Positions 11,640 to 22,818 of a DNA stretch of 64,000 nucleotides are shown here, piece after piece. Position 1 is the stretch's first letter, and each line of letters begins with the position of its first letter. Location: contig OX637296.1 in NCBI GenBank assembly GCA_951799445.1, positions 23,498,001-23,562,000 of the forward strand, in the 5' to 3' direction. The stretch is from Pseudisothecium myosuroides (taxonomy: Eukaryota > Streptophyta > Bryopsida > Hypnales > Lembophyllaceae). Made by a program: the position numbers and the translations under genes. The notes below the pieces were generated by a model. It was not told the origin of the DNA. It did no database searches and saw only the letters and a program-made list of their open reading frames with translations.

Positions 11640-14600
11640 TAAATTGATTGAGCTACGGAACGCAGAAATTGGAGCAGTATTGAGGAAGAGCGAAACCCTA
11701 GGGTCGTTCCCATTCCATCCGAAGCGCACATTTTTGGATTTCGAAGGCGTGTAGCGCGGATTTCACTTCTTATCTTCTGGTGGGATTTGATTGTAGTGGA
11801 AATACAGTCTTGGCGTCTGCTGAAGTTGCTTGACAGGCGGAATTTTCGAAGGTAAGCGACTTTTTTGTGAATGCTATGTAGGTGACTTGCAGCTTATTTG
11901 TTCTGTGAATTTCGCGACTTTTTTGTGATTGCGATCCAAGGCTATGTTATCACAGTTTTAGAGATTTAAGCGAATTTAGCTGCTTACTTTTAGTTCAATT
12001 CAATTTGCTCTGCAGGCCTTATGGTCTTAGGGTTTAGGTTTTATTGTGATCATGCAGTGGTGCACTTCTTGGTTCAGGCGCTTCTGTGCCCATCGCCGCT
12101 TAATCCCCAGTAGTGTGCAAATTCTTTGAATCTTCGTGTTCACTCTGTGAATTTGCAAATTCCTTTCATCTTTGTCTTCACGCTGTGAATCTGCAAGTTA
12201 TATGATGTGAATATTGTGTTCACAGGTCCGAGGAGGTGCAACTTTGCTGTCAATGGCGATTGGCGATTGTTTTGCATCCTGTTTAGTTTGGTCTCTGTAG
12301 TTTTGAAGTGCAGTGTAGAAGTGATTTTGCAACTAGCAATAGCAAACGATTCAATCATCAGCTCTGACTGCTAATTCTCAGTGATGGTAATCACATTGGG
12401 AACTCTTGCAGTGAACTGGGACTAGTCTGCATTTTTTATGCGTTATGTCTTGTTGTAATTCTTCTTTTGATTCAATAGGGTTTCTTGTTTGAGGGAGTTT
12501 CAAAGCTCTCATATGAAGTCTAATGTCTACACATGTAATGGGAAGGCCAGTGCTCCTAGTTGATTTTATCTGTGCAATTTTTGTACGCCTCATTTCTTAG
12601 ACTTGAACGTTGAGAATTTGATGGGCCACGGCTTGTCAATTTGAATTGTAGCCTAGAGATCAAAACCCCTGTTACTGGCGAGGTAGTGTGAAGCTATATC
12701 CAGGCCTCTTTAATGTATAGATATGAACTTTCAAGTGATTATCAATGGAGTTCTGTGATATTCTGACAATTGTCAGTGTTCCATGTAAACATAGGGATCG
12801 CAGGGATTGATCTTGATTTAGGTTTAAGGCCGCTTTGCCCTGAAAAATGGCAAAGCCTTGAAATTTAGTCAATTTTACAAAATTTATGTTGCAACCTGTT
12901 TTTGAAACAGAAGACCTAACCAAAATTGTGCCAAGTTACATCCACACCAAACTGCTCTCAGCACTAAGAAGCTTTTGCAAGTGCAAGTAATTACTTGCTT
13001 GCTTGATTTCATTGTTTATTCATCTAAACAATAGATGCAATTGCGTTTTTATTCATTGTGCATAGTCGTCCTGTATTCAGGTGTAACTTACTTACTTCCA
13101 CCTACTTTGGTGTTGCCGTCTGGTGAAACCAAGTGATTGGACTCACACTAAGCTTATATGATTCGAATTTTTTTGAAATTGATAACTTACAGCATTCAGA
13201 AGCTAAGAGAATTGGAGGAGCCGTATCATCGCTTGTCTAGAATTAAAATTGTGGAGAAGTTGAGACTGGAGGATGATTCTAGGCCACTTGATTGTAGGAG
13301 ACATGCAAGTCATGCCATATCAGAGGGTGTTAGTGCTCACTGCTAAGTGAACATTTGATAAATTTTGTTGCAACTATGTTATACGGAGTAACTGTTAGTG
13401 ATGTTTTTAATCAGTTTTAATTTTCAGATTCATAGTGTTTGATCAAAGTGGAGGTAGCTATTGTACTTGTTCATAGTTGCATTGACTAAGTTCAATGGTG
13501 TGGCTTTCTTTGTGATCAGACAGTTGTGTTCTAGGCTTGTTTTATTCATTGTGCTTTTATTAGTAGTTTATCATTGTGCAATATGTTGTGGTATATGACC
13601 GGGTGCCTTTGGAATGACAGGGAGTCAGTACTCGCAAATCGCAATATGTACATTTTGGGAATTGTTTATCCAGATGTTTATTCGATAGTTCTAAGTCTAA
13701 ACCATAGGATGAATGTTCAGAAGATTGTGTTGTTAAGGAGCATCAACAGTTTGTAAAAAATTGCCTTGCTTCAACCTTGTGAAAATCACATCAAGTCAAT
13801 ATGAATATCATATGACAATTATGTGAGATTCATAAACTGAGGTTTTCTTAATCTTGTGCACATGAATTTAATACAACTCTCATATACAATTCATATCAAA
13901 TGTCGTATGCAGGTGATAGTGCTGCATTATAAATTTGACCGATATAACTGTCATACATGAAGTGCATGTAGTGCATTTTTGATGCATTACTTTTACATCC
14001 ATTAATTCAATGTCAATGTGAAAGTAATTTCTTGATTTTGATGCTGATAGTATATTGAAAACAACAGAATGAAACTTGTAAGAAATCTGTGTAGATATAG
14101 TATTTCCCTGTGAATTTGCTCCATAAACATCATACGATCTAAACTAGCATTAAAATTATACAACTCAAGCATCAATTGCAGTATGGAACTTCATGAAACA
14201 TATGTCATATGAAGAATGTTTAGAAACCAATTTGATTCTGCACACAGTGTAAGTTAAATGTAGCAACTTCCATGATTCAAACCGCATTATTTCACTCTCG
14301 GTCTGGACTCTATTTGGCATGCCATCTGCAGAGATTTTGATTCTGTGATCATCTTGACAAATACTTTCAACATCTCCCAAGGTTTTGAAGACAGACCCTA
14401 CTTGCAACACTTGCATTATTGAACTTCTGTTTTATCCTCATGTTTTTGCTTCTGTGGCAGTTAAGTTTGGAGATCACGTTGACGTAGTCTTTCTTATGGT
14501 GGATCTATCTTGGAGATCGTATTCCATGATGGGCACTCAAATCACCCTTTCCGGAAGTGGACTTTTTTTAAAACAATTTGTAAATATTCTATCCAAGTTT

Positions 14601-14880
14601 GACTTGGGGTTGGGAAGGAATAATAAGCTTACATCAGTCCTAACAACAAAAGAGGCAGTCAGACAGACCATCAACCTGCTTATCCTCCCCTTTTGTTCTT
14701 TATTCTCAGGCAAGGCCACTGGAAAGAGCCCAATTTTGATGATGCTTAGGCCTCGGTGCTCAAAAGCTGGGCAACCATTGAATGTGATCCATGTGTGTGC
14801 ATTACTTTTTATTTTTCATTTTGGGGAGATAAAAGGCTTAATACTCTCATCTTTGAAACCACACAATTTTTGATTCCTAC
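11640..14880 (+). other. Possible transcript (noncoding or poorly conserved gene)
   Basis: Several plus-strand signals line up. There is a telo-box AAACCCTA at 11693-11700, a GAAGGTAAGC donor near 11848, and acceptors with good pyrimidine tracts before 14461 (TTTTTGCTTCTGTGGCAG) and near 14710 (TTGTTCTTTATTCTCAG). Short open frames at 13158-13346 (62 codons) and 14385-14873 (162 codons) follow such acceptors but show no recognisable domain. The minus-strand relic at 10.9-11.6 kb lies head-to-head with it across the telo-box, so this may be a bidirectional promoter. No coherent protein could be assembled. Confidence 0.25.
12116..12199. repeat. 38-bp tandem repeat
   Basis: TGCAA units start at 12116, 12154 and 12192, a period of 38 bp. 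Each of the first two units ends in a form of TTCAC(T/G)CTGTGAAT. About 2.2 copies are present. Confidence 0.6.
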
Positions 14881-15132
14881 GGGGCAGTTTTGTTTTCTAC
14901 TGCTGCATTATTTTTGAGAGAAATCAGCTACAGTCTGCATAAGTTAGCACATGATGCTCATGTTGATGGATAGACAGCCTAACCAGAGGATGATTGTGGC
15001 AAAAGGAGCCGCATTCTAAGCACTGTTTGGTTGGGGCAAGTTGCGGGCAGTAGTGTGCAATTATTTGGGCAATTGCGAGCTAAATTTAGAGTCCTAACAA
15101 CTCAAAAGAATACAGGATTCAATTGGTGAAAG

Positions 15133-16484
15133 TACAGAAGGGTACAAGTGAAAATGGCAAGGGTGAAATTTCATTGGTGCCAACTTTGACACCCTCTCGA
15201 GGGCTGAAAAATTGTTTTTTTATCATGAAATTTTTGACATGAGATCATCTCTATATTAATAACATTTTTGCCAATTTTCAAGGTCAAAAGATTCACACAA
15301 ATGGAGATATTTGAAATCTATCAACATGTGTAGTTGTGAGAAAATTTTCACTAATGCCAACTTTGACACTATTCCAAGAGTTGGGAAAAAAAATACCATG
15401 AAATTTTTGGCATGAGATCATCATTTCCTATGTTGATAACATTTGTACCAAATTTCAATGTCAAAAGATTCACCCAAATGGAGATATATGAAATCTACCA
15501 ACACGTATAGTTGTATGAAACAATTTCATTGTTGCCAAATTTGACACTATTCCAAGGGTTGAAAAATTGTTCATTTACCATGAAGTTTGTTGGCAGGAGA
15601 TCATTTCTACATTTATTACATGAGTGCCAAATTTCAAGTTCAAAAGATTCATACAAATGGAAATATTCTAAATCTACCAACGTATATGTCCTCCATTAGC
15701 CACAATCACTACTTATAACCTAGAGGGCATAGAATGACATAAGTGAAAGAACTTTGTACCACGGATTGACCTCCACTCTCTTTCAATAACTACCTTTAAT
15801 TCATCTAAATTTCTAAGGCATGTATGGCCATGTTATACAACATCTTTTGGAATCTTATAAAGGCTCTCTAGTAGATTGAGACTGGGAGAGTTTGTGGGCC
15901 AATTGAGCTTCTCAATAAGGCATATTTGTCTCTATTCTTCACGTAATTTGTTGCAATGGACAGGTGCACCATCCTCTATGAGCAATCTTTGAAAAATTTA
16001 TTCATAAAATGAAGCAAATGGCCATCGTAGACCACTTCCACAAAATCCTTAGTAGAATGTCGATCTTTCGACATGTCCATGAAATCACTCACAACTACAC
16101 ATGTTGGTAGATCTTGAATATTTTCATTTGTGCAAATATATTGACCTTAAAATTTAACACACATATTATCAATATAGAGATGATCTCGTGCCAAAAAATT
16201 TGTGGTAAATGAACAATTTTTCAGCCCTTAGAATAGTGTCAAAGTTGGCAGTAGTGAAATTTATTCTTACAACTATACATGTTGGTAGATTTTGAATATT
16301 TTCATTTGTGTGAAAATTTTGACTTGAAATTTGGTTCAAATGTTATCAGCATAGAGATGATTTCATGCCAAAAATTTCATGGTTAATTTTTTTTCCAGCC
16401 CTTGAGATAGTGTTAAAGTTGGCAACAATGAAATTTATTTGTTTGGCGATGCAAAAACGTTGTTTTCACTTGTAACCCATGGTA
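15133..16484 (-). mobile_element. Tc1/mariner element with inverted tandem-repeat ends
   Basis: The element is TA-flanked (15133-15134 and 16483-16484). Its ends share the inverted block ACAAGTGAAAA next to CAGAAGGGT or CCATGGGTT. The left side (15163-15690) holds three direct copies of a unit of about 185 bp containing GCCAACTTTGACAC. The right side (about 16085-16440) holds two copies of the same unit inverted. Between them the minus strand encodes the last part of a DDE transposase. The total of about 1.35 kb is the classic Tc1 size. Confidence 0.7.
15755..16085 (-). pseudogene. Tc1-type transposase C-terminal relic (DD34E)
   Basis: The minus strand reads LIEDGAPVHCNKLREE, a stop, then EKLNWPTNSPSLNLLESLYK and later NLDELKVVIEREW. 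This matches the DDE_3 block of Tc1/mariner transposases ('EDGAPVH...PSLNLLE'). Counting from the second catalytic aspartate (EDG) to the glutamate (LLE) gives 34 intervening positions if the stop is counted as one residue, which is the Tc1 DD34E spacing. Internal stops and the missing N-terminus show it is inactive. It sits inside the inverted-repeat element at 15133-16484. Confidence 0.7.
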
Positions 16485-17271
16485 CATAGATTTGTCACGA
16501 TATATAGTGCCTTTGACACCAATTTTCTAAAGTCATACTATTCAAAATATTATTATATTATGTTAGTTTCCAAAGTGACATTAATTCTTTAGGTAACGCT
16601 AATCCTCCCCTTACTAAAAAGACAAATTTGTGTGGTTGACCTACATGCCAATATTTCTTACAGTCTTGAGGCCTTCATTTCGTCAAAAAATACTCAAAAT
16701 TGCCATTTCTATTGCATTGAGTCAAGAAAATAGAAAAATAGAAATATTGAATGTTGAATCATAGGATTTTATATTAAGCATGTTTAACCTCTAAAGGTAC
16801 ATAGTCTTCTATAGAATTGACAATTTGAGCATAAAGTACTATTTGGAAGAATATTTTGTAATTGATATACAAATAAAAATTGTAGATTGTAAGTTTTAGA
16901 TTCCATTTGTGCAATTAGATTTATCAATGCTATCACCATTATTTTTTTATAAATTTTAAAAGAAAAAATTTGAAATTCCTTCCCAATTAGATTACAAGCA
17001 AAATATTATTAGTTTTTTAGTACAATTTGTAGGAATGGATTTGAAAGGAGGTTCTCTTGACATAGTGGCTTTTTGAAATTTTTGTGTTCTTGAAATCCAT
17101 GATCTCATTTTTGCAAATTGAATTTTGAACTAGAGTCAATGCAATTTTGGCTTGGTCAACCACTTGACATACTTCCTTATTTGTAACTTTAAAAAAATAT
17201 ATACTCTAGTAACACCAAATCCAACCATTAGATAGGCCACCAACTTGATAAAGTATCTCCTTTAACCCCTC
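16485..17271. other. AT-rich DNA with a small dispersed repeat
   Basis: The start of the block (16505-16560, ATAGTGCCTTTGACACCAATTT) is similar to 30295-30350, so it is part of another dispersed repeat. Nothing else was recognised. Confidence 0.35.
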
Positions 17272-17940
17272 AAGGACAATTGTCCGTTGAACGAACAATT
17301 GAAAATCCGGGTAGGATCCTATAAAGTCAACTTTGGTCTGATGTGTATGAAATTTTGACACAAGTTATAAGTATGTACCCCCGTAGTGAAAATCTATTTT
17401 TTTTCCGATCGGGTGCCTGGATCAAAAGTTATGCTGCCCTGAACTTTTTTGGCAGCTCGGGCAATTTGGAAATATTTTGAGAATCTTTTGTAAAAAAGCT
17501 CATTAACTTTTGAAATTTGGCACATGTGTAATTTACACGATATAAGATGCAAATGTAAAAAAAATAAGCATGCGCAATGTAAAAATCTCACTTTAGGAAG
17601 AGTTAAAGTCTGCTGGCCCTGTTGGGCAAGGCTAAAAAAAAAAATTTGCTAACTTCAAACGTTATAATCTTTCTATCCGTGCGGTCAAAGTTTCTGAAAA
17701 ATTTTCCACACATTCCTATGGTAGTCTAGTACAAATTTGTACAGTTGAATTTTGAAAAAAAACTTTTTTTTTTCATTTTTTTTTCATTGCCCTGAATTGT
17801 CAGTTTTTCACAATTTCTACCCGAAATATGCCTCCAAGCTTTAGGGAATAATTATGATGACTTTCATCCAAGTAGTAGTGAGAAAAAAAAATATTAATCT
17901 ATTTTTTGTCTAAAAATTGGGCGTCAAAGTGCTTAAGGAT
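17272..17940 (-). mobile_element. TTAA-type element, divergent, right end unclear
   Basis: It begins TTAACCCCTCAAGGACAATTG and shares internal phrases with copy D (43618), for example GTTATGCTGCCC and CTTCAAACGTTATAATCTTTC, in the same order. The right border is obscured where copy E begins at 17941. No coding frame. Confidence 0.45.
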
Positions 17941-19216
17941 TGATCCCTAAAGTCCCATTGTCATTTTGAGGGACAAAATGGATTTTGGACAAGATCCTAT
18001 GGTCTCAACATTTGTCAAAAAAATTTGAATTTTTTTGAGAAGATAGAAAAACACATTAGCTTTTGGTGCATAGTTTTTATTTCAAACGGTGACCGGGAGC
18101 AAAGTTTTTTAGTTCAACGAGTAGAAAAAAATTCAGCCCTCGGGAGGGCTCCTTCCCTTTGACAAAGGGATTGTGAGTTCCTCGCAATAGAACTTACAAC
18201 CCCTTTGAGGGATACTGGTCACTATTCATCATCAATGATGAATAGTGGCCACAATTGAGAAATATTTAAAAAATATTTAAAAATTTAACAATATTTAGAT
18301 ATTAAAAAATATAATTAAAAATGTTTAAAATATTTTAAAATATTTTAAAATAATAAAATAATTGAATAGGCTAATTTCGGCCACATCAGATTTGAAAATT
18401 TTGAAATTCCATACTATTTTAATATTAGTATTTTTTAATATTTTCAAAATCATATTATTAAACTGTCCTATGCAAATCAGGCCTTGCAAGTCGCTAGTCA
18501 AAAAGAAAATCCGTTTATTCGGCCAATGTTCCCTGCTGTCCGAGAACTCACAGCCTTCCGAGGGCTCATATTTTTTTTAGGCCTAATGCTACATGGAAAT
18601 CTTTGATTCATTCCATTTTGATTTGTTATATGAAAGTTGTAGACAATTGTTGTTTGGACGGCAATTGAGCATCTTCTTGAAAAAATAACTTAAAGTATTC
18701 ATTTTTGAACTCAATTTTCATTAATTTTAAAAAAAAATTCACAAGATTTGGATCTCTTGCTTAAACAATCTCACTGTTGAGATTTGTATATTTCAATTCC
18801 ATCTTAAAGCTATTACCGATTTAGTTTTCCCTTCAATCTTGAATCTACTTCTAATTAACTATTTCTATGAATGAAAATTAAATGCGTGTTTTTTTGGGGT
18901 TTTTTTCTAGACTTTCAACTCAATTCTTCAATAGAAAAATTTTGATATTTGAAATTAGTAGTCCAAAAATTCTAAGTTAAAATGATCTAGTCAAGCAAGG
19001 TGCAAAAAAAAATCCGCACTTTAAATGCAAACATTTTCTAATCTATATAGTCAAAGTTTCTCAAATTTCTTCCACACATTTATACTCTAATCTAGTGCAA
19101 GATCTTAAATTTAGATATGTAATAAAACAAATTTTAAAGTTTTTTGCACTTTACAATAGAAATGGCAGTTTTGAGTGTTTTTTGTTGCATTAAAACCCTT
19201 GGGACCTTGGGGTTAA
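17941..19216 (-). mobile_element. TTAA-bounded element copy E, interrupted by a MITE
   Basis: The left end is degenerate (TTGATCCCTAAAGTCCC) and the right end reads TTGGGACCTTGGGGTTAA. Internal sequence from about 18595 (TTTGATTCATTCCATTTTG, GCATCTTCTTGAAAAAATAAC) runs collinear with copy D at 43905-44150. Removing the insertion at 18122-18579 leaves about 820 bp, close to the family length. No coding capacity. Confidence 0.55.
18122..18579. mobile_element. MITE with CAGCCCTCGG inverted ends
   Basis: The left end TAGAAAAAAATTCAGCCCTC and the right end GAGGGCTCATATTTTTTTTA are inverted. Next to them GGGAGGGCTCC and CAGCCTTCCGAGGG also pair. The interior is a run of ATATTTAAAA-type sequence plus an inner inverted repeat TTCATCATCAATGATGAA near 18217. 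The ends resemble those of the MITEs at 9184 and 20018. It lies inside TTAA copy E. Confidence 0.55.
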
Positions 19217-19650
19217 AAAACTTACCTTGAAAAAAATCTCAAAGAAGAGAGCTCCTCCAAATCTCAAGGAGTTGGATGTTATTGTTATCATTCATTGGAG
19301 AGCTCTAACATCTCTATTGAGTTTATAGAAAAAATTGATGAATTCATTGGAAAAGGGTGCATATCTGGACTTTGTTCCATCGAAAGAGGTGGAGTTTCCC
19401 GGGTAAGTCCCGCAAGTTCCTTAGGAAATTCGATAATGTATGGTTATACTCCCCATTCTTTGGTACCAGGGCCGGCAAGACCTTCACGTGGAACCTAAAG
19501 AAACCCGATTATGGGTCCTTCATGTAGATTTATTGGTTTAATCTTCGTGTGTTGTTGTTAGTTTTCATTTCTCTAGGGTTCAGCCCTCGGCTTTCCACCA
19601 TTTGTTCTTCTTACATTTCTAGAATAAAGTCCAGGTTTCAAAAAAAAAAG
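19217..19650 (+). other. Moderate-complexity segment ending in a poly-A tract
   Basis: After copy E the sequence is less AT-rich and is followed by ten A and eight G (19639-19656). A poly-A end of this kind would fit a retrocopy or LINE/SINE tail, but no LINE domain or gene could be identified in any frame. Target duplications were not seen. Confidence 0.25.
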
Positions 19651-20017
19651 GGGGGGGATGGAGTTCCATCAAAGCTACACATTCAAGATAAGTTTTGATG
19701 CTAATGGCTTTGTCATTGGGTATGATTAGCAAATGCGTCAAAACTTATCTTCAATGGGACAATGGTTGGAATGCCCCATTAAAGCACCACATTCTCACTA
19801 AAACACTCCACAATATTGGATTGCATACATTCCTTGGAATGTTGGGATATTGTGTCAAAGACAAGGGCAAAGAACATTTTCATTGTGTTCAAATGAATGT
19901 GACCTTAGAGCACATTGCATAAGGAATTGAGGAGTATGTCAAGCATAGTACTCCATTTGCAAATAATTAAATCATCTTAACTCACACAAACTTCATTGAG
20001 AGTGTTGCGACATATTA

Positions 20018-20319
20018 CACTATAGAAAAAATTTCAGCCTTCAAGAAGGCTGCGAGTCTTGCACCCCCCGGTGCATTTAGGGAAAAAAAAGAAAAAATTA
20101 ATTATTATTATTTTTAAATAAAAAATGACGTGGCACTGTTGGTGCCACGTCAGCACTTTCGTGCCACGTCAACGCCGCGTTAGATTGAAAAAAAAAAATT
20201 TAAAATTCAAATTTTATTTTTTCAATTTTTTTCAATTTTTTTTTTTTGTAATTGCACCTCGGAGGTCTCGAAAATCAAAAACTAACAGCCTTCTTAAGGG
20301 CTAAATTTTTTTTCTAATG
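20018..20319. mobile_element. MITE carrying TGACGTGG sites
   Basis: The ends are inverted: CACTATAGAAAAAATTTCAG at the left, CTAAATTTTTTTTCTAATG at the right, with CAGCCTTCAAGAAGGCTGCG and CAGCCTTCTTAAGGGCT as the subterminal arms. Outer bases CACTA..TAATG suggest a CACTA-type origin with one changed base. The centre holds TGACGTGGCAC and two GTGCCACGTCA motifs (about 20126-20170), matching the ACGT-core boxes bound by plant bZIP factors. No coding frame. Confidence 0.65.
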
Positions 20320-20353
20320 TATACAAGATGAAGAAACAGTTGGGATGTACTCT

Positions 20354-20517
20354 TCCTAGAAGAAATCTGCGTTTGCCTCAATGAAATCCACATGACGTGT
20401 TTGTTGAGGCAAACATAAAATTTGCGTTTTTTTGCATTTTTCAACATAGATTTTGTGTTTGCTTCAACAAACACGTCATGTAGATCTTGTTGAGGCAAAC
20501 GCAGATTTCTTCTAGGA
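20354..20517. mobile_element. Hairpin MITE
   Basis: Long, nearly perfect inverted repeat. The left arm starts TCCTAGAAGAAATCTGCG and the right arm ends CGCAGATTTCTTCTAGGA. The arms extend for more than 60 bases, including GACGTGTTTGTTGAGGCAAA against GCTTCAACAAACACGTC. The ends resemble CACTAGAAGAAA of the CACTA MITE at 60697, so a common origin is plausible. A transcript would fold into one long hairpin. Confidence 0.7.
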
Positions 20518-20830
20518 TCCTAACAATTTCTTATTGATGTTGCAATGTGGATAGTACATTCCCTCAATTTCTTGGATTTTGCTTGTTCGCCAAGGTGGGA
20601 TAGAATACAATAGGGTCTCAATGCTCTACAAATGTACGATCAGTCCAAATTCCATTGATATGGATGATGTGACTCAAATATTTTTTGAGTGCACAAATAC
20701 TAGTTCATTCCTTACAAATTTAGATCGGCAACAGTTGGCAGCAGTCTTAGACGAGGCACCAGAAGATGCAAAGCATGATTATACGATTGCAAGTAATCAT
20801 TTAGGAGACTTAGGACCTAAACATTGTTGA

Positions 20831-22818
20831 CTTCTACAGTAGAAATTTGAAATAACTATGAGCTTTTAATAACATTTGTAGCACATTTTGTTTGGATGTA
20901 TATTTTATAACTCTTTTTAAAAAAAGAATATTTTACTCCTTTACAAATGTGTTTTCTAATCAAATGAATAAATAACACGGAAACTTGTTTTTCAATTCAT
21001 GTGATCATGTTGTTGCAAGTAATATTCCATGAAAATCGGACCGAGACTAAAACAATGTCCTTATCATTGATGGCACTCATGATGCAGTTCTTTGTCATGC
21101 AAACTTGCATGAGACCAATGCAAATGCTGGTTTTAGAACCACAGCTAGGCCCATGTACATTCTACTCTGTACTAGTTTTTGGTGACCGTGACTTGACCTA
21201 TAGTTTTGTACTATTAGTAGTAGTTCTCAACATTGAAATACTTATGGTTTTCTAGAATAAAATTTTAAAAAAAAAATTTAATTAAAAAATAGACTAGAAG
21301 TATACTACAAGTTTCCATTCAAGAAGTTTTGAATGTAAAAGTTTTGCATTCAATAAAAAATAACTATTGTAGTGTACTCCTTTCGAAATTGTGTAAAAGT
21401 TTTGACAACCAATGGAGAAATGACATTTGTACCCTCTTCATATGTGGTTTTCATGAAAAAGTGGCAGTTTGTCACAATGTTTTCATGACATGTTGAGGCC
21501 TAAAAGTTAATGACAATGACATCACTACCCTAGTCTTGTCTGAAGCTCCACGTGTCGGCTTCCCACAATTTGACTGAAAAGAATGATTCAAAGTTTCAAA
21601 ATTGTTTTGGAATTTTGAATCATGCCAGCCAGTACTTGATTAAAAACAATGCGCCAGGCTGTCATTTCGTCTTCACAAACAGCCTGCCCAACACATCCGT
21701 TTCGATTTTTGAACCCACACTAAATTTATACTGTAGCTCTGCCACTCAATGGCTATTATTTATAATTTTATTTCCAATTTTGTATCAGCTCCTAGGACAT
21801 GAAAATAAAATATCTCCATGTGTGGCTAAAATATTTAGTAAAATGTAATACGGAGTATTCAATAAAATACATGATAACATTTGAATTTCTGGTATGTAGC
21901 TTGGTAGTACATATTGACATCCAACTTTTAATATGCATGCATCTACAAAGATAATCTGAAGTGTAGAATAAACAAGCCATTTACCGCACACATCCAATCA
22001 CCGCACAACAACACCTCCCAATGACTAAACACTAACCGCACAATTCAAATACCAATTCAATTGTGATGGGAATAAAATTTTGTATCACCACCCAATGACT
22101 GCACACTATGCGGTCATTGGTTGCAAGGAATTTTTAACTAGATATGAACTTCATCACCTTCAAATTGCAATTAAATTTGTAAGAAGAAATATTTTTATAT
22201 TTTTGTTTTTGACGGTGAGTCTTAACATGACATTTAATGACCATGTCAAATTTCAAAACATGCAAGTCTCTATTTTTATATATGTGGAGAAGGGTTTGAA
22301 TTTTGCATGTGCTATGATAGCAAGTTTACTATAGTTGCAAGAGGAGAATATAAATTATTGGCCAACAATTTTTTTGGATGAAGTCTCATGAAAAGTGTGG
22401 GAGGCAATTTCTTGACTCCCAAAAAAATATTTAAAATATTGAACTTGAACTTTTTGATTGCTTTCAGTTTGATAACATGACAAAATTACTCCTAATTAAA
22501 TTCTATGTTTTTTCCTATTTACAAAGCATCATGAAACTCAACAAAGACAATTTAAACTTTGAAAAAATGGGAAATCCATTTTTGTTTCCTATACAGCAGA
22601 CAAGTTTGCTCTAAGCTCATTCATAATCCATCCAATGGATCAAAGACTCTTTGGGAATACTTGGATAAATCATGGCATGTCAATTTGACTCCATCTAGGT
22701 TGTTGATATGTGACATAGCTTAAAACCCTCTTTGGCCTCTATAGATGGAAGAAATTTTATAAATGAAGACATCGAGATAGTCCATGGATTTGAAGGAGGA
22801 AAAGCCCTCCAATGTCGT
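20831..22818. other. AT-rich intergenic DNA
   Basis: Only short open frames without recognisable domains (for example 21001-21255 and 21552-21848 plus). The word ATACGGAGTA at 21849 also occurs near 13381. No transposon ends could be paired. Confidence 0.35.

Larger units (their letters stand above)
19660..20830 (+). pseudogene. Unidentified coding relic with a Y-x-x-K-D motif, split by two MITEs
   Basis: A plus-strand frame at 19695-19922 contains GLHTFLGMLGYCVKDKGKEH and continues past its stop as GIEEYVKHSTPFANN to about 19965. After the MITE at 20018-20319 and the hairpin at 20354-20517, a second protein-like block follows (YIPSISWILLVRQGGIEYNR; MLYKCTISPNSIDMDDV) to about 20820. The pieces read as one decayed protein interrupted by the insertions. 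The GYCVKD block resembles the catalytic Y-x-x-K motif of HUH-type replication initiators, but the upstream histidine motif was not found, so the family is only a suggestion. Stops and frame changes make it non-functional. Confidence 0.35.

Noticed and set aside
14385..14873. 162-codon plus-strand frame treated as a protein gene
   Set aside because: No recognisable domain; splice acceptors inside the frame at about 14460 and 14709 argue against one uninterrupted exon. Kept only as part of a possible transcript.
17272..19216. Tandem repeat array or satellite as the explanation for the TTAA family
   Set aside because: Copies occur singly, in both orientations, at separate sites with unrelated flanks and inverted ends, which fits transposons and not a satellite.
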